The notes: generated from the letters alone by a model not told the origin. A DNA stretch of 64,000 nt from an uncultured Shewanella sp. (GCF_947491715.1 NZ_CANLKR010000008.1:62001-126000), one strand, 5' to 3'. Counted from the stretch's first letter, positions 10,216 through 20,971 are shown. Numbers and translations: made by a program.

Positions 10216-10800
10216 ATGACCAGTCGTGATTACGCTAACCGTAACCCTAAGAAGAGTAAAAAAGGGAAAAAAAATCGTGGGAATGGACAAGTCTCACGGC
10301 GCTTTCCATTGTTAATTTTATTAATTACTATCATTGGATTAAGTGCATTTGGGTATTTACTATGGAGTATAAGCGGCAGTTCAACAGCGCCTAAAAAAGC
10401 TGACAACACTGTGACAGAAACTCCCGTTAAAACTGTTGTTGCTAAACCCGATCCCAAAGCACTTCCCCCAGCACCTCAAGAAGAATGGACTTACCTTGAA
10501 GAGCTCGAAAATAAAAAGGTTGAAGTGGATGTCAGTGGCAAAAGGCCTGTAAAACCTAAACGCCCTTATCAAATTCAATGTGCTTCTTTTAGAAAAGAAT
10601 CTCAAGCAGAATCGATGAAAGCCACTATTGCTTTTCAAGGCTTAGAAGCCATTATTAGAAAAGTTCAAGGTACGAGCGGCATCTGGTATAAGGTCGTTTT
10701 AGGCCCTTATGAAAGTAAGCGCTTAGCCGAGAAACAGCGCCATATACTGCAAAGAGGTGGACTCAACGGTTGTCAAATCTGGCTATGGGAAGGCAATTAA
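10216..10800 (+). CDS. ftsN: Cell division protein FtsN (SPOR domain)
   Basis: A 194-aa bitopic inner-membrane protein. A basic cytoplasmic N-terminus (KKSKKGKKNRGNG) leads into one membrane segment (FPLLILLITIIGLSAFGYLLW, about 30-50). A Pro/Lys-rich periplasmic linker and a C-terminal SPOR domain (PYQIQCASFRKE ... GLNGCQIWLW) follow; the latter binds denuded septal peptidoglycan. FtsN activates septal peptidoglycan synthesis in the divisome. The position directly after argS is the usual one in this group. It ends at a strong terminator. Confidence 0.88.
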   Translation: MTSRDYANRNPKKSKKGKKNRGNGQVSRRFPLLILLITIIGLSAFGYLLWSISGSSTAPKKADNTVTETPVKTVVAKPDPKALPPAPQEEWTYLEELENKKVEVDVSGKRPVKPKRPYQIQCASFRKESQAESMKATIAFQGLEAIIRKVQGTSGIWYKVVLGPYESKRLAEKQRHILQRGGLNGCQIWLWEGN

Positions 10801-10814
10801 AGGCTGTTTAAATG

Positions 10815-10842
10815 AAAAAACCCGCTTATTTGCGGGTTTTTT
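10815..10842. terminator. Bidirectional terminator between ftsN and the metalloprotease-like gene
   Basis: AAAAAACCCGC and GCGGGTTTTTT form an 11-bp perfect stem with a 6-nt loop. It serves ftsN on the plus strand. On the minus strand the stop codon of the convergent gene lies in the loop, so the hairpin overlaps coding sequence. Confidence 0.9.
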
Positions 10843-11680
10843 CACCGTTTTTTAAATACAAATTCGAACTGTTTATCCAATCACTCGCCTTGTCTTCTCC
10901 CATTAAGGCTTCTAGTGTCGGACGCAAATATCTAGTTAACTCTGTCTTACGCCAATAAAGGTAATGCGGTAACGATGTTGAAGTTTTGACTGCAAAGGTC
11001 TGTTGTAATAAACCTGAAAGTTCAAATAAATCATTTTTCGAAGGCAATGCCCTCAAATCAAGGTAAGCCTGTAAAAAATCTTTGAAATGGATAAATGATC
11101 TCAAAGACTGCAGATCAAACTCCTTCAGTACTGTCCATAACACAGGCACTGTCCAATGAGACAATGAAGCCATATGAGACATCACATCAATATTTCGTCT
11201 ATGGTATTGTTGCCAAGCTAGGGTAAAATTGGGCTTGTGATGAGCCACTTTCCAAATAACAAAGCAGTCTGCTATCCATTCGTGCTCAAAGGGAGTCAAA
11301 GGTCGCTCAAAAACACTATTGGCTAAGTCTTGTGCTTCTAAATGACCCATTTCATGCCAAAGACTCAACTCTTCTTGCTCATAAAGCGTAAATTCAAATA
11401 TCTCTGTATTCAAATGCAAGACTTGTGTGTATAACTGATGTTCTGGTGCTGTCAATACAAGTCCAGCTACACGCTCATCCTTCAAGGGAAGCACCATGAC
11501 TGAACGTCCAGACATGTCATGCACTAATTGTTCATGTATACCAGATAATTGCGCACGAGTATCGAGCGACAACTGTTGCAGGCAATCATCAAAATACTGA
11601 ATCGGACAAACCAAGGCTTGTTTTGAAGTAAGTTCAACCCAAAACAAGCCAGAGATTAACGATAGCGCACTTAAACTCAA
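10826..11680 (-). CDS. Putative zinc metalloprotease (gluzincin-like HEMGH...EWIAD), unknown function
   Basis: A 284-aa protein not recognised as a named family. It has HEMGH (H109, E110, H113) followed 21 residues later by EWIAD (E134-D138). HExxH plus a downstream ExxxD is the zinc-ligand pattern of gluzincins such as thermolysin. The N-terminus is hydrophobic ([17 protein letters not shown]) and could be a signal or anchor. The start is a TTG that overlaps the hldE stop by 4 nt, which indicates translational coupling to hldE; no better in-frame start is present before the conserved part. Function in envelope biology is only suggested by the neighbour. Its stop codon lies inside the terminator loop. 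Confidence 0.65.
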   Translation of the reverse strand: MSLSALSLISGLFWVELTSKQALVCPIQYFDDCLQQLSLDTRAQLSGIHEQLVHDMSGRSVMVLPLKDERVAGLVLTAPEHQLYTQVLHLNTEIFEFTLYEQEELSLWHEMGHLEAQDLANSVFERPLTPFEHEWIADCFVIWKVAHHKPNFTLAWQQYHRRNIDVMSHMASLSHWTVPVLWTVLKEFDLQSLRSFIHFKDFLQAYLDLRALPSKNDLFELSGLLQQTFAVKTSTSLPHYLYWRKTELTRYLRPTLEALMGEDKASDWINSSNLYLKNGEKTRK

Positions 11681-13107
11681 CGATTATCCATAATGTTTTC
11701 GATAATGGCCGTGGTTGAAATACCTTCTTCAAAACCTAATACTTCAACTTTTCCACCTGCTGCAATTACCGCTTCACCGCCTGCTATTTCATCGACTTTA
11801 TAATCGCCCCCTTTTACTAATAAATCAGGTAACAATTGGCTGATGATACGCTCAGGTGTATCTTCACTAAAAGGGACTACCCAATCAACAGAAGCAAGCT
11901 CAGCGAGCACGGTCATTCTTCGATCTTCAGGGTTTACTGGACGCCCCTCACCTTTAAGACGCCTCACAGAATCGTCACTGTTCACTGCAACAATAAGACG
12001 ATCGCCTAATGATCTGGCCTGCTTCAAATAGCTCACATGACCTGCATGCAAAATATCAAAACAGCCATTTGTCATCACAATTTTTTCACCTCTGGCCTGA
12101 GCTTGCTCCATCGCCACCATGAGCTGATCTTCACTCACACTACCAAACCCCATTTCGCCATGGCTTGATGAAAGCGCTTCAATAAGCTCTAACCGGGTCA
12201 CGGTTGACGTACCAAGCTTACCCACCACAATGCCCGCAGCCATATTGGCAATAGCACAAGCTTGCTCAAGTTCACTGCCTGCAGCCAAAGATGTCGCTAA
12301 TGCCGAAATAACCGTATCTCCAGCTCCCGTAACATCAAACACTTCTTTAGCGACTGTTGGAATATGTAACTCCCCGCCCTCACGCTTAATCAGCGTCATG
12401 CCTTTTTCTGAACGTGTCACTAAAATAGCTTGGATATTATATTGCTTTAATAATGCCTGCGCCTTTTCAACGAGCTCAATCTCAGAAGTCACTTCTCCCA
12501 CCACGTCTTCGAATTCACTCATATTCGGTGTCAATAAGTAAGCGCCTTGATAACGCGAAAAGTCTTTCCCTTTAGGATCAACCAAGACTTTAACACCCAC
12601 TTCATTGGCATATTGAATAAAATCTTGCGGTGATACTAAAGCCCCTTTGGCATAATCAGACAAGATGATGACATCAACATCAGGGACGAATGATTTTGCC
12701 TTTAAGAGTAAGGTATCACTTTCAAATTGAGAATAAGCTTCTTCAAAATCTAATCGTAACAACTGTTGATTTCGAGACATGACCCTTAGCTTAGTAATAG
12801 TGGGCTTTGAATCAACACAATGCCATACTGGTTCAACACCGGATGTTTGGATACTTTGGGTCAGTGCTTTAGCCGTCTCATCTTCACCCACTATACCAGC
12901 CAATTGAGCCCTCCCTCCCATTGCCGCAATGTTAATAGCGACATTCGCGGCGCCGCCGGGTCTGTCTTCATGTTGATCGATTTTAACGACAGGTACAGGA
13001 GCCTCCGGAGAGATCCGCCCAGTAGGGCCAGCCCAATACCTATCTAACATGACATCACCAACAACCAGAACGTTTGCGTTTTCAAATGCGGGGAGAGTAA
13101 TCTTCAT
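11677..13107 (-). CDS. hldE: Bifunctional heptose-7-phosphate kinase / heptose-1-phosphate adenylyltransferase
   Basis: A 476-aa fusion enzyme making ADP-heptose for the inner core of lipopolysaccharide. The N-terminal ribokinase-like kinase domain ([41 protein letters not shown]) is followed by a nucleotidyltransferase domain with [16 protein letters not shown] and the conserved [16 protein letters not shown]. Length and domain order equal those of E. coli HldE. It starts with ATG, is followed by a coupled metalloprotease-like gene, and diverges from the lipid A acyltransferase gene lpxL, so both neighbours act in LPS assembly. Confidence 0.97.
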   Translation of the reverse strand: MKITLPAFENANVLVVGDVMLDRYWAGPTGRISPEAPVPVVKIDQHEDRPGGAANVAINIAAMGGRAQLAGIVGEDETAKALTQSIQTSGVEPVWHCVDSKPTITKLRVMSRNQQLLRLDFEEAYSQFESDTLLLKAKSFVPDVDVIILSDYAKGALVSPQDFIQYANEVGVKVLVDPKGKDFSRYQGAYLLTPNMSEFEDVVGEVTSEIELVEKAQALLKQYNIQAILVTRSEKGMTLIKREGGELHIPTVAKEVFDVTGAGDTVISALATSLAAGSELEQACAIANMAAGIVVGKLGTSTVTRLELIEALSSSHGEMGFGSVSEDQLMVAMEQAQARGEKIVMTNGCFDILHAGHVSYLKQARSLGDRLIVAVNSDDSVRRLKGEGRPVNPEDRRMTVLAELASVDWVVPFSEDTPERIISQLLPDLLVKGGDYKVDEIAGGEAVIAAGGKVEVLGFEEGISTTAIIENIMDNR

Positions 13108-13205
13108 GGCGCCTATTCATTTTAAAAAAATTAATACGATTGTACCTAATTTTGCATTCATTTGAGTTAGAATAATACGTAATTTTTCTAAAGTTTGGGT
13201 TATCA

Positions 13206-14132
13206 GTGGTCGAGAAAGCAGAATTTTCATTAAATCTATGTCACCCCAAGTATTGGTTAATCTGGCTAGGTGTTGGCATTATGAGACTAACTCAATGTTT
13301 ACCTTTACCTATTCAGTTAAAATCGGGTGCCCTATTGGGACGATTAGCCATGAAACTCATTGGGAGTCGTGTATCAACAGCCAAGCGTAATATTGAGCTT
13401 TGTTTTCCTGATATGACAAAAAAAGAACAAAAAATACTACTACAACGTAACTTTGAAGAAACAGGTAAAGCGATTTTTGATACGATCAATGCATGGTGGT
13501 GGACTGATAAAAAAATCCAACAACATATGCAAATCAAAGGAAAGGAGCATATAGAAGAAACATTAAACAATGGACAAGGCGTCATTTTATTCGCTGTCCA
13601 CTGTTTACCATTGGAAATGGGCGCTCGGATCTTTGGTCAATTTCAACCCGGAGTTGGCGTCTATCGCCCACATAATAATGCTGTCATCGAGTATTTACAG
13701 GTAAGAGGAAGACTCAGATCAAATAAAGCATTAGTCCCTAAACGCGATCTCAGACAAATGGTACGCTGTTTAAGGCATCCAGATGTGATTTGGTATACCT
13801 CAGATCAAGATTTTGGTCGCTCCAGTGCAACCTTTATCCCTTTTTTTGATGTACCGGAAGCGGCAACGATCACAGGTGCCACCAGCCTAGCACGATTAGG
13901 TAAAGCTGTAGTGATCCCGTTCTTCGTTGAGCGCGATGATGATGATAAAGGTTATACCTTGGAAATATTGCCTCCATTAGCCGATTTCCCAGGTGAGAAT
14001 GAAATTGAAGATGCTAAACGAACCAACAAAATTGTTGAAACCTTAATTAGCCGAAATAAAGCCCAGTATATGTGGCTCCATCGACGTTTTAAAACACGAC
14101 CTAACCCCAATGATCCTTCATTATATTCCTGA
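13206..14132 (+). CDS. lpxL: Lipid A late acyltransferase (LpxL-like)
   Basis: A 308-aa inner-membrane acyltransferase that adds a secondary acyl chain to Kdo2-lipid IVA. It has the catalytic HX4E motif (H132-CLPL-E137), an N-terminal membrane anchor after HPKYWLIWLGVGIM, and the family motifs YTSDQDFG and FIPFFDVPEAATITG. The GTG start at 13206 gives the N-terminus expected for LpxL/LpxM. LpxL is preferred over LpxM from the overall motif set, but the acyl specificity cannot be read. It is divergent from hldE across about 100 bp. Confidence 0.85.
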   Translation: MVEKAEFSLNLCHPKYWLIWLGVGIMRLTQCLPLPIQLKSGALLGRLAMKLIGSRVSTAKRNIELCFPDMTKKEQKILLQRNFEETGKAIFDTINAWWWTDKKIQQHMQIKGKEHIEETLNNGQGVILFAVHCLPLEMGARIFGQFQPGVGVYRPHNNAVIEYLQVRGRLRSNKALVPKRDLRQMVRCLRHPDVIWYTSDQDFGRSSATFIPFFDVPEAATITGATSLARLGKAVVIPFFVERDDDDKGYTLEILPPLADFPGENEIEDAKRTNKIVETLISRNKAQYMWLHRRFKTRPNPNDPSLYS

Positions 14133-14158
14133 TACCAATATATTATTGATAGTATAAT

Positions 14159-14189
14159 AAAAAAGGCCCCTGAATTTCGGGCCTTTTTT
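14159..14189. terminator. Terminator between lpxL and the antiporter gene
   Basis: An AAAAAGGCCC stem pairs with GGGCCTTTTT. Flanking A and T runs let it work for both convergent genes. Confidence 0.9.
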
Positions 14190-14232
14190 AGGACTAGACA
14201 ACAACACAGACAACAGCAATACCATAAAGCAA

Positions 14233-15957
14233 TTATTCTGAAGCGGGTAACCTTATCCCCACTTTATATGGTGAACCGTCTTTAATTTCTGAAATCACCC
14301 AATACAATGACTGCCATTCAAATTGATCTCCTACAACAGGCTTCTCACCTAGCTTCATATTAATCAATTCACAAATGCTTAAATGTTCATATTCAGTGCT
14401 TAATTTAATGCCATACATAGGCGCAAAATCACTTAATAGCACATTTGCATCAATGAAGAAATCACCAAAAAACCGAGGTAATTCTTTATCAACTGGTGGC
14501 TCACTAAATAAGGTGCCTAACGCATCTAAATCATGTTCATGTGCTAACACACATAGCACATCCCCTGCTTTTAACTGAGTGCTTCCAGAAGGGTGAAGCA
14601 TCACACGATCACGAAACAAGGCTGCAATTCTGGTTCCTTCTGGCATATCAAGCCTTCTTAATGGCTCGCCAATACACCACTTGTGTTCACTTAAGTGATA
14701 TACAAACAGCTCCCAATCACTTTTGTGATACACCTCTAAACCAGAACGCGAAGCTGGCGTTGGCTTTAAAGGAAGTTCCACTTTTGCTAATTTCGCCGCT
14801 TTCGCTAAGGTTGTTCCTTGTACAAGCAAGGATACCAACACAACAAAAAAGGCAACATTAAAATAAAGTTGTGCGCCCGGCAGCCCTGCCATCATAGGAA
14901 ATACTGCCAAAATAATAGGGACAGCTCCTCGCAAGCCTACCCATGAAATAAACCAACGATCACGGGTCTTAAAACTTTTAAAAGGCGATAAACTGAACCA
15001 AACGGCAACAGGTCTTGCAAAAAAAATCATTCCAAAAGCCAAGCCCAAAGCAGGTAAAGCTAAATCAACTAAATCTGAAGGCGTTAATAATAATCCCAAT
15101 ACCAAGAACATACCTATTTGGCTCATCCATGTCATACCATCAAGAATATTTAAAATAGTATGCTTCCCCCTTGTGGCGTTATTTCCTAAAAATAATCCCA
15201 CTAAGTAAATAGAAAGAATACCACTGCCTCCTAACTTACTTGAAATGGCATAAATCATTAAACCACCACTGAGTACCAAAATAGCATACAGTCCATCAGC
15301 GAGATGACTTCGATTAACGAGTTGCCATAATACCCAGCCACCACCTATGCCTAAAATACCCCCAATTCCAAACTGTTTAACAAAGCTTGTTAGCATGAAA
15401 CTAAAAGACATGTCGTTATTAGTATTGGCAATGACAGCAATTAAAGTCACAGTCAAAAAAACAGCCATAGGATCATTACTACCTGACTCTATTTCTAACG
15501 TTGCGCCAACACGTTCGTTAATACTTTTCCCTTTGAGTAAAGAGAACACCACAGCCGCATCAGTTGATCCCACTATCGCGCCAACCAACATGCCTTGCAG
15601 CAAGGTTAAATTAAATAACCAAGACGCTAATGCTCCCGTAATGATCGTCGTTAAAGCGACACCAAAGGTCGCAAGCGATAAAGCAGGCCAAAGTGCCACT
15701 CTGAAACTACTCACTCTAGTGCGCATACCACCATCAAGTAGAATAATTGCCAACGCAAGGTTACTCACTAAATAAGCAACAGAATAATTATCGAAAACAA
15801 TTCCACCAGGGCCATCTTCACCCGCTAAAATACCGACACAAAGAAAAACCAATAAAATAGGGAGGCCGACACGCGAAGACACTGAACTTAAAAGCACACT
15901 CACAGCCGTTAGCAATGCGCCAATCAAAAAAAAGTTATTAATAGTTTCAGCGTTCAA
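14233..15957 (-). CDS. nhaP2: K+/H+ antiporter, NhaP2/CvrA type
   Basis: A 574-aa CPA1 antiporter. About twelve membrane segments carry the family motifs [13 protein letters not shown] and [13 protein letters not shown]. The cytoplasmic tail holds a RCK/TrkA-C type regulatory domain ([15 protein letters not shown] ... [16 protein letters not shown]) and a further C-terminal module, as in NhaP2, which exchanges K+ for H+. The start is TTG at 15957, supported by an unusually good AAGGAGGT ribosome site 6 nt upstream. Ion selectivity is inferred from the family. Confidence 0.9.
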   Translation of the reverse strand: MNAETINNFFLIGALLTAVSVLLSSVSSRVGLPILLVFLCVGILAGEDGPGGIVFDNYSVAYLVSNLALAIILLDGGMRTRVSSFRVALWPALSLATFGVALTTIITGALASWLFNLTLLQGMLVGAIVGSTDAAVVFSLLKGKSINERVGATLEIESGSNDPMAVFLTVTLIAVIANTNNDMSFSFMLTSFVKQFGIGGILGIGGGWVLWQLVNRSHLADGLYAILVLSGGLMIYAISSKLGGSGILSIYLVGLFLGNNATRGKHTILNILDGMTWMSQIGMFLVLGLLLTPSDLVDLALPALGLAFGMIFFARPVAVWFSLSPFKSFKTRDRWFISWVGLRGAVPIILAVFPMMAGLPGAQLYFNVAFFVVLVSLLVQGTTLAKAAKLAKVELPLKPTPASRSGLEVYHKSDWELFVYHLSEHKWCIGEPLRRLDMPEGTRIAALFRDRVMLHPSGSTQLKAGDVLCVLAHEHDLDALGTLFSEPPVDKELPRFFGDFFIDANVLLSDFAPMYGIKLSTEYEHLSICELINMKLGEKPVVGDQFEWQSLYWVISEIKDGSPYKVGIRLPASE

Positions 15958-16688
15958 ACAACCTCCTTAAATATTTCCGTAATATTGAATATTCCACTAT
16001 TCCTAAGCACTCATTTCCAGCGCCCAATACAATCTTAATTTACAATAAAAACATACAATCAAATAACATAACAAAAAACAAACAATATATAGAAAATCAT
16101 AAAAATAGATTATACAACCTAAATATCAATAGCTTATAATTAAAATTAATTTATTGACGATTCATTTGTAATGTTTATAAATATTAACTTATCATAACTA
16201 AAGCAATAAAAAAGCACAAAGCAAACAAATAAATGACCAATTGAATTAAAGTGGTTTAATTTCAATAAATTAATCAAGAATAAATAAATTAGATAGCTAT
16301 TTAAAATTGATAAAAACGTTAATAATTCCCTTTTTATCGGATCAATATCAACTTCTAACGATAAAGTTTCCCGTAAATGCTAAATAATCTCACTTTCTTC
16401 ATCACGTATCATCTCATTCATCGAAGCAACATACAGTGTCAACATCGAGATCCATTGATAAAAAACCTATTATCCACAAATCATTATCCCAAAGTATATA
16501 CCCAAACCATCCTAAATTGCAGGCCTCAATGAGGCCAGACACAGTCATACAGCAATAAGGAGCTAGCAATTGAAAAACAAAAATGTTGCTCTGCAGTTCA
16601 TTTTTCCCTCCTTGAGGTTATACTTAACCCTAAAGGTGCTGTTGAACTCGCCAGCAGTTAAATTCAATCAGTATTAGTCTAATTCTTG
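15958..16688. other. A+T-rich intergenic region, no gene seen
   Basis: About 730 bp between the antiporter and zapE starts. The part to about 16,320 is very A+T-rich with many short A and T runs. The part near 16,495-16,530 (TATACCCAAACCATCC ... GCAGGCC) has the look of an intergenic repeat remnant, but no second copy was found in this window. The promoters of both divergent genes must lie here. Confidence 0.55.
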
Positions 16689-17891
16689 ATGAAACATTCA
16701 TTTTTCCACAATAAAAACCTACACGAGCCCATTCCAGCAATCAGTCCGTTAAATGCCTATCAAGGCTTAATTGATCGCCATGTTTTGAATGAAGATCCCA
16801 CTCAAATGGAAGCGGTAGTCACACTAGAGAGGCTTTACCAAGCAATAACTAATAAGCAGCCCCCTTCCTTAAATAATCCTCCAAAAGGGCTGTATCTCTG
16901 GGGGGATGTGGGTCGAGGAAAAACCTTTCTTATGGATATGTTTTACAACAGCCTTACTCAAACACCTAAAATGCGATTACACTTTCATCGCTTTATGGCA
17001 CGAATACATAAAGAACTGGCACAAGAATCTGGGCAACGTGATCCTTTAAAAAGCATCGCTAGACGTATCGCAAAAGAGGCCCATGTATTATGTCTTGATG
17101 AACTGTTCGTATCCGATATTGGCGATGCCATGATACTTGCAGGCCTATTTGACGCTTTATTTCATCAAGGCATCGTATTAGTCGCGACATCCAACATTCA
17201 AATTCAAAATTTATATCGAAATGGCCTCCAAAGACAACGGTTTGTACCCACCATTGATTTACTGCTAAGCCATACTAAGCAAGTTCATCTTAATGGCAAC
17301 CAAGATCATCGATTACGCTCCTTACAATTTCAGCAAACCTATTTTCTCCCCCATGAAATTGACTTTAATACTTTATTCAACACACTGAATCAAAACCATT
17401 TACAAAAAGAACCTCAACAAACATTATTTATTTCCCAAGGCTTACTGATCCATGGCCGAATAATCGACACGATAAAATATTCCGCATCTTGTTTATGGCT
17501 TAGCTTTGATGCTTTATGCGAAGGCCCAAGATCTCAACTCGATTATATTGAAATAGCCAGTCAGTTCACTCATGTTTTACTGAGTAACATTCCTGTTCTA
17601 GGCGGTCAGCCGCGCAGTTGGATCCGCGCAAGAGGCACAGAAGATGGACACATACATATTCCTACAGGTGAAAGGCAATTATCCTATGCTGTTAATGATG
17701 ATCCCGCTAGGCGCTTTATTAGCCTCGTCGATGAACTCTATGATCAAGGAGTTCACCTCTATTTAAGTGCTGCAGTCCCATTAGAGGAATTGTACACTGA
17801 AGGTGCACTCAGCTTTGAGTTCAAACGCACATTAAGCCGACTTCAAGAAATGCAATCTGAAGAATACCTGAACACTCAAACTGCAAAATAG
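16689..17891 (+). CDS. AFG1/ZapE-family P-loop ATPase
   Basis: A 400-aa ATPase starting at the ATG at 16689; a TTG one codon earlier is in frame. It has Walker A GDVGRGKTFLMDMF, Walker B LCLDELFVSDIGDA, sensor ATSN and the C-terminal motif RRFISLVDELYD typical of AFG1/ZapE. In E. coli ZapE associates with the Z-ring and influences division; mitochondrial AFG1 helps membrane-protein quality control. The usual zapE site is near rpsI-rplM, so this may be a paralogue, which is why no symbol is given. Its 3' end overlaps the convergent DUF1501 gene by 16 bp. Confidence 0.85.
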   Translation: MKHSFFHNKNLHEPIPAISPLNAYQGLIDRHVLNEDPTQMEAVVTLERLYQAITNKQPPSLNNPPKGLYLWGDVGRGKTFLMDMFYNSLTQTPKMRLHFHRFMARIHKELAQESGQRDPLKSIARRIAKEAHVLCLDELFVSDIGDAMILAGLFDALFHQGIVLVATSNIQIQNLYRNGLQRQRFVPTIDLLLSHTKQVHLNGNQDHRLRSLQFQQTYFLPHEIDFNTLFNTLNQNHLQKEPQQTLFISQGLLIHGRIIDTIKYSASCLWLSFDALCEGPRSQLDYIEIASQFTHVLLSNIPVLGGQPRSWIRARGTEDGHIHIPTGERQLSYAVNDDPARRFISLVDELYDQGVHLYLSAAVPLEELYTEGALSFEFKRTLSRLQEMQSEEYLNTQTAK

Positions 17892-19249
17892 TCAATGTCG
17901 TTGTCAAAATACTGCAAATTAGGAAATAAATCCTCCAATTGCCCCTCTCCTACACCATACCATCGAGCCAAGGAAGCAAACATTTGCTCACTAGACGTGC
18001 TCGGGATCATTCTTCCCCCATTTAATACATGTTCATGAGTCAATGTTGATGGAGGTAATATGCCATATAAATTTCCTTGAACATTTCCTCCTAGGATAAA
18101 TTGATGTCCGGCCCAACCATGATCAGTACCATCACCATTAGGCATTAATGTACGACCAAAATCAGACATAGTAAAACTCACTACCTCATTTTCAGCCCCT
18201 ATGGCTAAGTGTGTCTGGTAAAAATAAAATAAAGCATCATTCAATAATGTGAGTAGTTTAGGATGATTAGCGATTTGGTTATTATGCGTATCCCAGCCAC
18301 CTAAGCCCACAAAAAACACTTGCCTAGACAGTCCTTGCTGCTTCCCTAATCGAATCAAATCAGTCACTCGCGCTAATTGCGCTGCTAAAGCATTGTTACT
18401 TGGAATATCAATCTCAAGAGGGGCAAGAAGAGATAAATCTCCTGTTAAAATTTGCGCATTATCTTCTGCACTTTTTACCACATGATTATAAGATTGCGCC
18501 AGAGGATGTGAAAAAACCGTCCCATAAATATGCTGTTCTAACAGTGGCTTTCTAATAGATGCATACGCATGATGCTTATAAATTCTGAGTGAATCGACAG
18601 TATCTGCATTGACATGATATGCCGATGTATTCATACCTGACTGCCAAATATTATGCCCTGTTAGACTGACATTTTCGATAAAGGGTGCATTCAAATTGGA
18701 TTGCAGTAAGTCTATTGCTCGTCCTGCCCAGCCAGTACTCCCCGTATTGTTTTGATTAAGTTCGGCTCCTCTTTGCCAAGTCAATTGCTGACTATTGTGC
18801 GCATATAAGTCTGCAGGTAGTAACGCTATTTTATTAATGATATCTGTTTTATTTGTCGGCCTTATTAACGTTCCTACATTAGCTTGAATAGCAAGGTTAC
18901 CTTGTTCGAAAAGTGTTTTCACCCCCATCAATTCAGGCACTAACCCAATGCCTCCATCGACAACTTGTGATTCTGGAAAAATGGCAAGAGCCTGTTCACG
19001 GGCTAAATTTTGCCGCGTCATTTGATAATCAATCAAGGCCTGTCCTTCCAAAGGAATTAACATGTTATACGAATCATTACCGCCAAACAGAAACACGCAC
19101 ACCAATGCTTTGTAATCAGAAGCCGAACTTGATTGGGCAACAGCGGCATTGAGTAATGACATTTGCATTGAACTCAATGCCGCCACTCCCATCCCCCCGT
19201 AGAGGATCTGTTTTAAAAATGCACGACGCTCATTGACTGAGATACTCAT
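17876..19249 (-). CDS. DUF1501 family protein, probable Tat-exported
   Basis: A 457-aa protein beginning MSISVNERRAFLKQILYGG, where ERRAFLKQ resembles a twin-arginine signal, followed by a hydrophobic stretch and an AVAQ cleavage-like site. The body shows DUF1501 motifs (VCVFLFGGNDSYNMLIP, FFVGLGGWDTHNNQ, TMSDFGRTLMPNGDGTDHGW). The family is related to sulfatase/alkaline-phosphatase folds, but its activity is not established. It forms a two-gene unit with the upstream DUF1800 gene (12-bp gap). This pairing recurs in many bacteria and suggests joint action at the cell surface or periplasm. Confidence 0.88.
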   Translation of the reverse strand: MSISVNERRAFLKQILYGGMGVAALSSMQMSLLNAAVAQSSSASDYKALVCVFLFGGNDSYNMLIPLEGQALIDYQMTRQNLAREQALAIFPESQVVDGGIGLVPELMGVKTLFEQGNLAIQANVGTLIRPTNKTDIINKIALLPADLYAHNSQQLTWQRGAELNQNNTGSTGWAGRAIDLLQSNLNAPFIENVSLTGHNIWQSGMNTSAYHVNADTVDSLRIYKHHAYASIRKPLLEQHIYGTVFSHPLAQSYNHVVKSAEDNAQILTGDLSLLAPLEIDIPSNNALAAQLARVTDLIRLGKQQGLSRQVFFVGLGGWDTHNNQIANHPKLLTLLNDALFYFYQTHLAIGAENEVVSFTMSDFGRTLMPNGDGTDHGWAGHQFILGGNVQGNLYGILPPSTLTHEHVLNGGRMIPSTSSEQMFASLARWYGVGEGQLEDLFPNLQYFDNDIDYFAV

Positions 19250-19261
19250 AACAACACCTCA

Positions 19262-20971
19262 TTATCTTTGCACCACAAACTCGGGCGATAACATGATCAC
19301 CAATATAAGGTTTGCCATTGTAATATAAGGGTTATACGCATCACGACTTTCATCATAAGTACGAATATCGCTTATCAACTCCTTCAATATTATTTTAAAA
19401 TCCGCACTCATATCACCTGCAATAAAAAGTAAATTTAATCGCTCAATGACTAAGTCATCACCATTTTCAGACTCATACAATTCAACCAGTGGGGTAAATT
19501 GGTTATAAAGCCAGAAATATCTCGCCTCTTCTGCTGATGTCCGTTCAGCAATACCATATCGAATAGGCGAAAATAAATAATTATAAAATTCGACTAATTG
19601 GGATTCATGGCTAATTTGCAATTCAGGTGACACTAAATCTAATGAGGCTAACATTGGCGTAGTAAAATCTGGCGAATAGAAGTTAAACACTGAAGGCGCA
19701 TTTAACGGCTCTTGGCCTGTTTTGGAACCAATATTATAAATTCTAAAATTATCATGTAATGCTATCGCCTGTAATGCTCGCCACATTTGCGTCATCCGCA
19801 ACAAAGGCTCTTTAATTTTGCCAAACCTATCTGGAAATAACTCATGACCATTACGTGCTTCATTATCGAGTAATATGGCTTTCGCCACTGCCGCTAAATC
19901 CCCTTTTATACCTTGGCCATTGTCATTAAACACATGAGCCACCCGAGCAATATACTCTGGACTCGGATTCGAAGTCGTTAATCGCTTTATTAATTGCTCA
20001 CTGATAAAAGGCCCCACGTTTGGATGAGCCATCAGATTATCTAATGCCCCTTGTAAATCCACTTCAGCGGCTTGCATTGCGGGCAAGATCTGCCCTAATA
20101 AAAGCACCTTTTCTGTCTGATCGTGATAATCATTCCATGCTCGCATGGGCGTGACATAATCATTGCTAGAATTACAAAACCTATCATTTGTCGGCTCAGC
20201 GAAACACCATCCAGTAAAAACCTTTGCAAAGCTTTCAACTTGATTTTGAGTATACGCAGGAATAAGCATACCTAATTCATCTCGCTTTTTACTGCCATCG
20301 ATATTCAGTTCATGTAATCCAATAGAAAATAATTGTAATAGCTCTCGAGCATAATTCTCATCAGGATGGGTCGTTGCCGTCGCCTTTGCATTGCCTAAAT
20401 GAGTGAGATATTTCCCCATGACAGGACTCAAGCTCACGGCATACAATAGCGCTTTGTAATTGCCAAATGCATGCTGTACTAATAAGTCATAATAATGAAT
20501 TAATCCCTCTTGACGTTCATAGAGCTTTGCTGCATTTTGAGACACCACTAATATTTGGCTCAACGCAAAAGCCATTCTCTGTCTTAATTGATCATCACTG
20601 CCAATGGCCGTTTTCCACCAAGCACTTAATCGAATTGCACTACTGTGAGTGTAATCTTGGGTAATGAGCGGCGCATGAAAGGAAGCGGGTAAGTTAATTT
20701 GATGATCGATCCAAGCTTCAATGCCCAATGCTTTTACATCGGTTATAGCCTCAATCGTTGGACCAAATGTGGCTTGTTGTAATAGTCGAGCAGCGGCATC
20801 ATCAGAAACTGTATTTGAACTAACAAATGAATCGACAGAAACCAGAGGGTGAGAAATAAAATTGCTATTACCGCTGTTTGTTGCGAATGCATTAAACACA
20901 TAACAAAATCCGAGGAGTAGAAAAAAGCTCGTTATTTTCTTGCGTAATACAATGTGAAATACAGCACACAT
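19262..20971 (-). CDS. DUF1800 family protein, exported
   Basis: A 569-aa protein with start chosen at the ATG at 20971 because AAAGGA lies 9 nt upstream; a GTG two codons earlier is too close to it. An N-terminal signal (ITSFFLLLGFCYVFNAFA) is followed by the DUF1800 signatures AARLLQQATFGPT, DENYARELLQLFSIGLHELN and QEPLNAPSVFNFYSPDF. Function is unknown. It is the first gene of the pair with DUF1501. Its neighbours give no further clue. Confidence 0.88.
   Translation of the reverse strand: MCAVFHIVLRKKITSFFLLLGFCYVFNAFATNSGNSNFISHPLVSVDSFVSSNTVSDDAAARLLQQATFGPTIEAITDVKALGIEAWIDHQINLPASFHAPLITQDYTHSSAIRLSAWWKTAIGSDDQLRQRMAFALSQILVVSQNAAKLYERQEGLIHYYDLLVQHAFGNYKALLYAVSLSPVMGKYLTHLGNAKATATTHPDENYARELLQLFSIGLHELNIDGSKKRDELGMLIPAYTQNQVESFAKVFTGWCFAEPTNDRFCNSSNDYVTPMRAWNDYHDQTEKVLLLGQILPAMQAAEVDLQGALDNLMAHPNVGPFISEQLIKRLTTSNPSPEYIARVAHVFNDNGQGIKGDLAAVAKAILLDNEARNGHELFPDRFGKIKEPLLRMTQMWRALQAIALHDNFRIYNIGSKTGQEPLNAPSVFNFYSPDFTTPMLASLDLVSPELQISHESQLVEFYNYLFSPIRYGIAERTSAEEARYFWLYNQFTPLVELYESENGDDLVIERLNLLFIAGDMSADFKIILKELISDIRTYDESRDAYNPYITMANLILVIMLSPEFVVQR

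Noticed and set aside
11843-13047. Three plus-strand frames inside hldE
   Set aside because: Antisense shadows of a strongly conserved gene.
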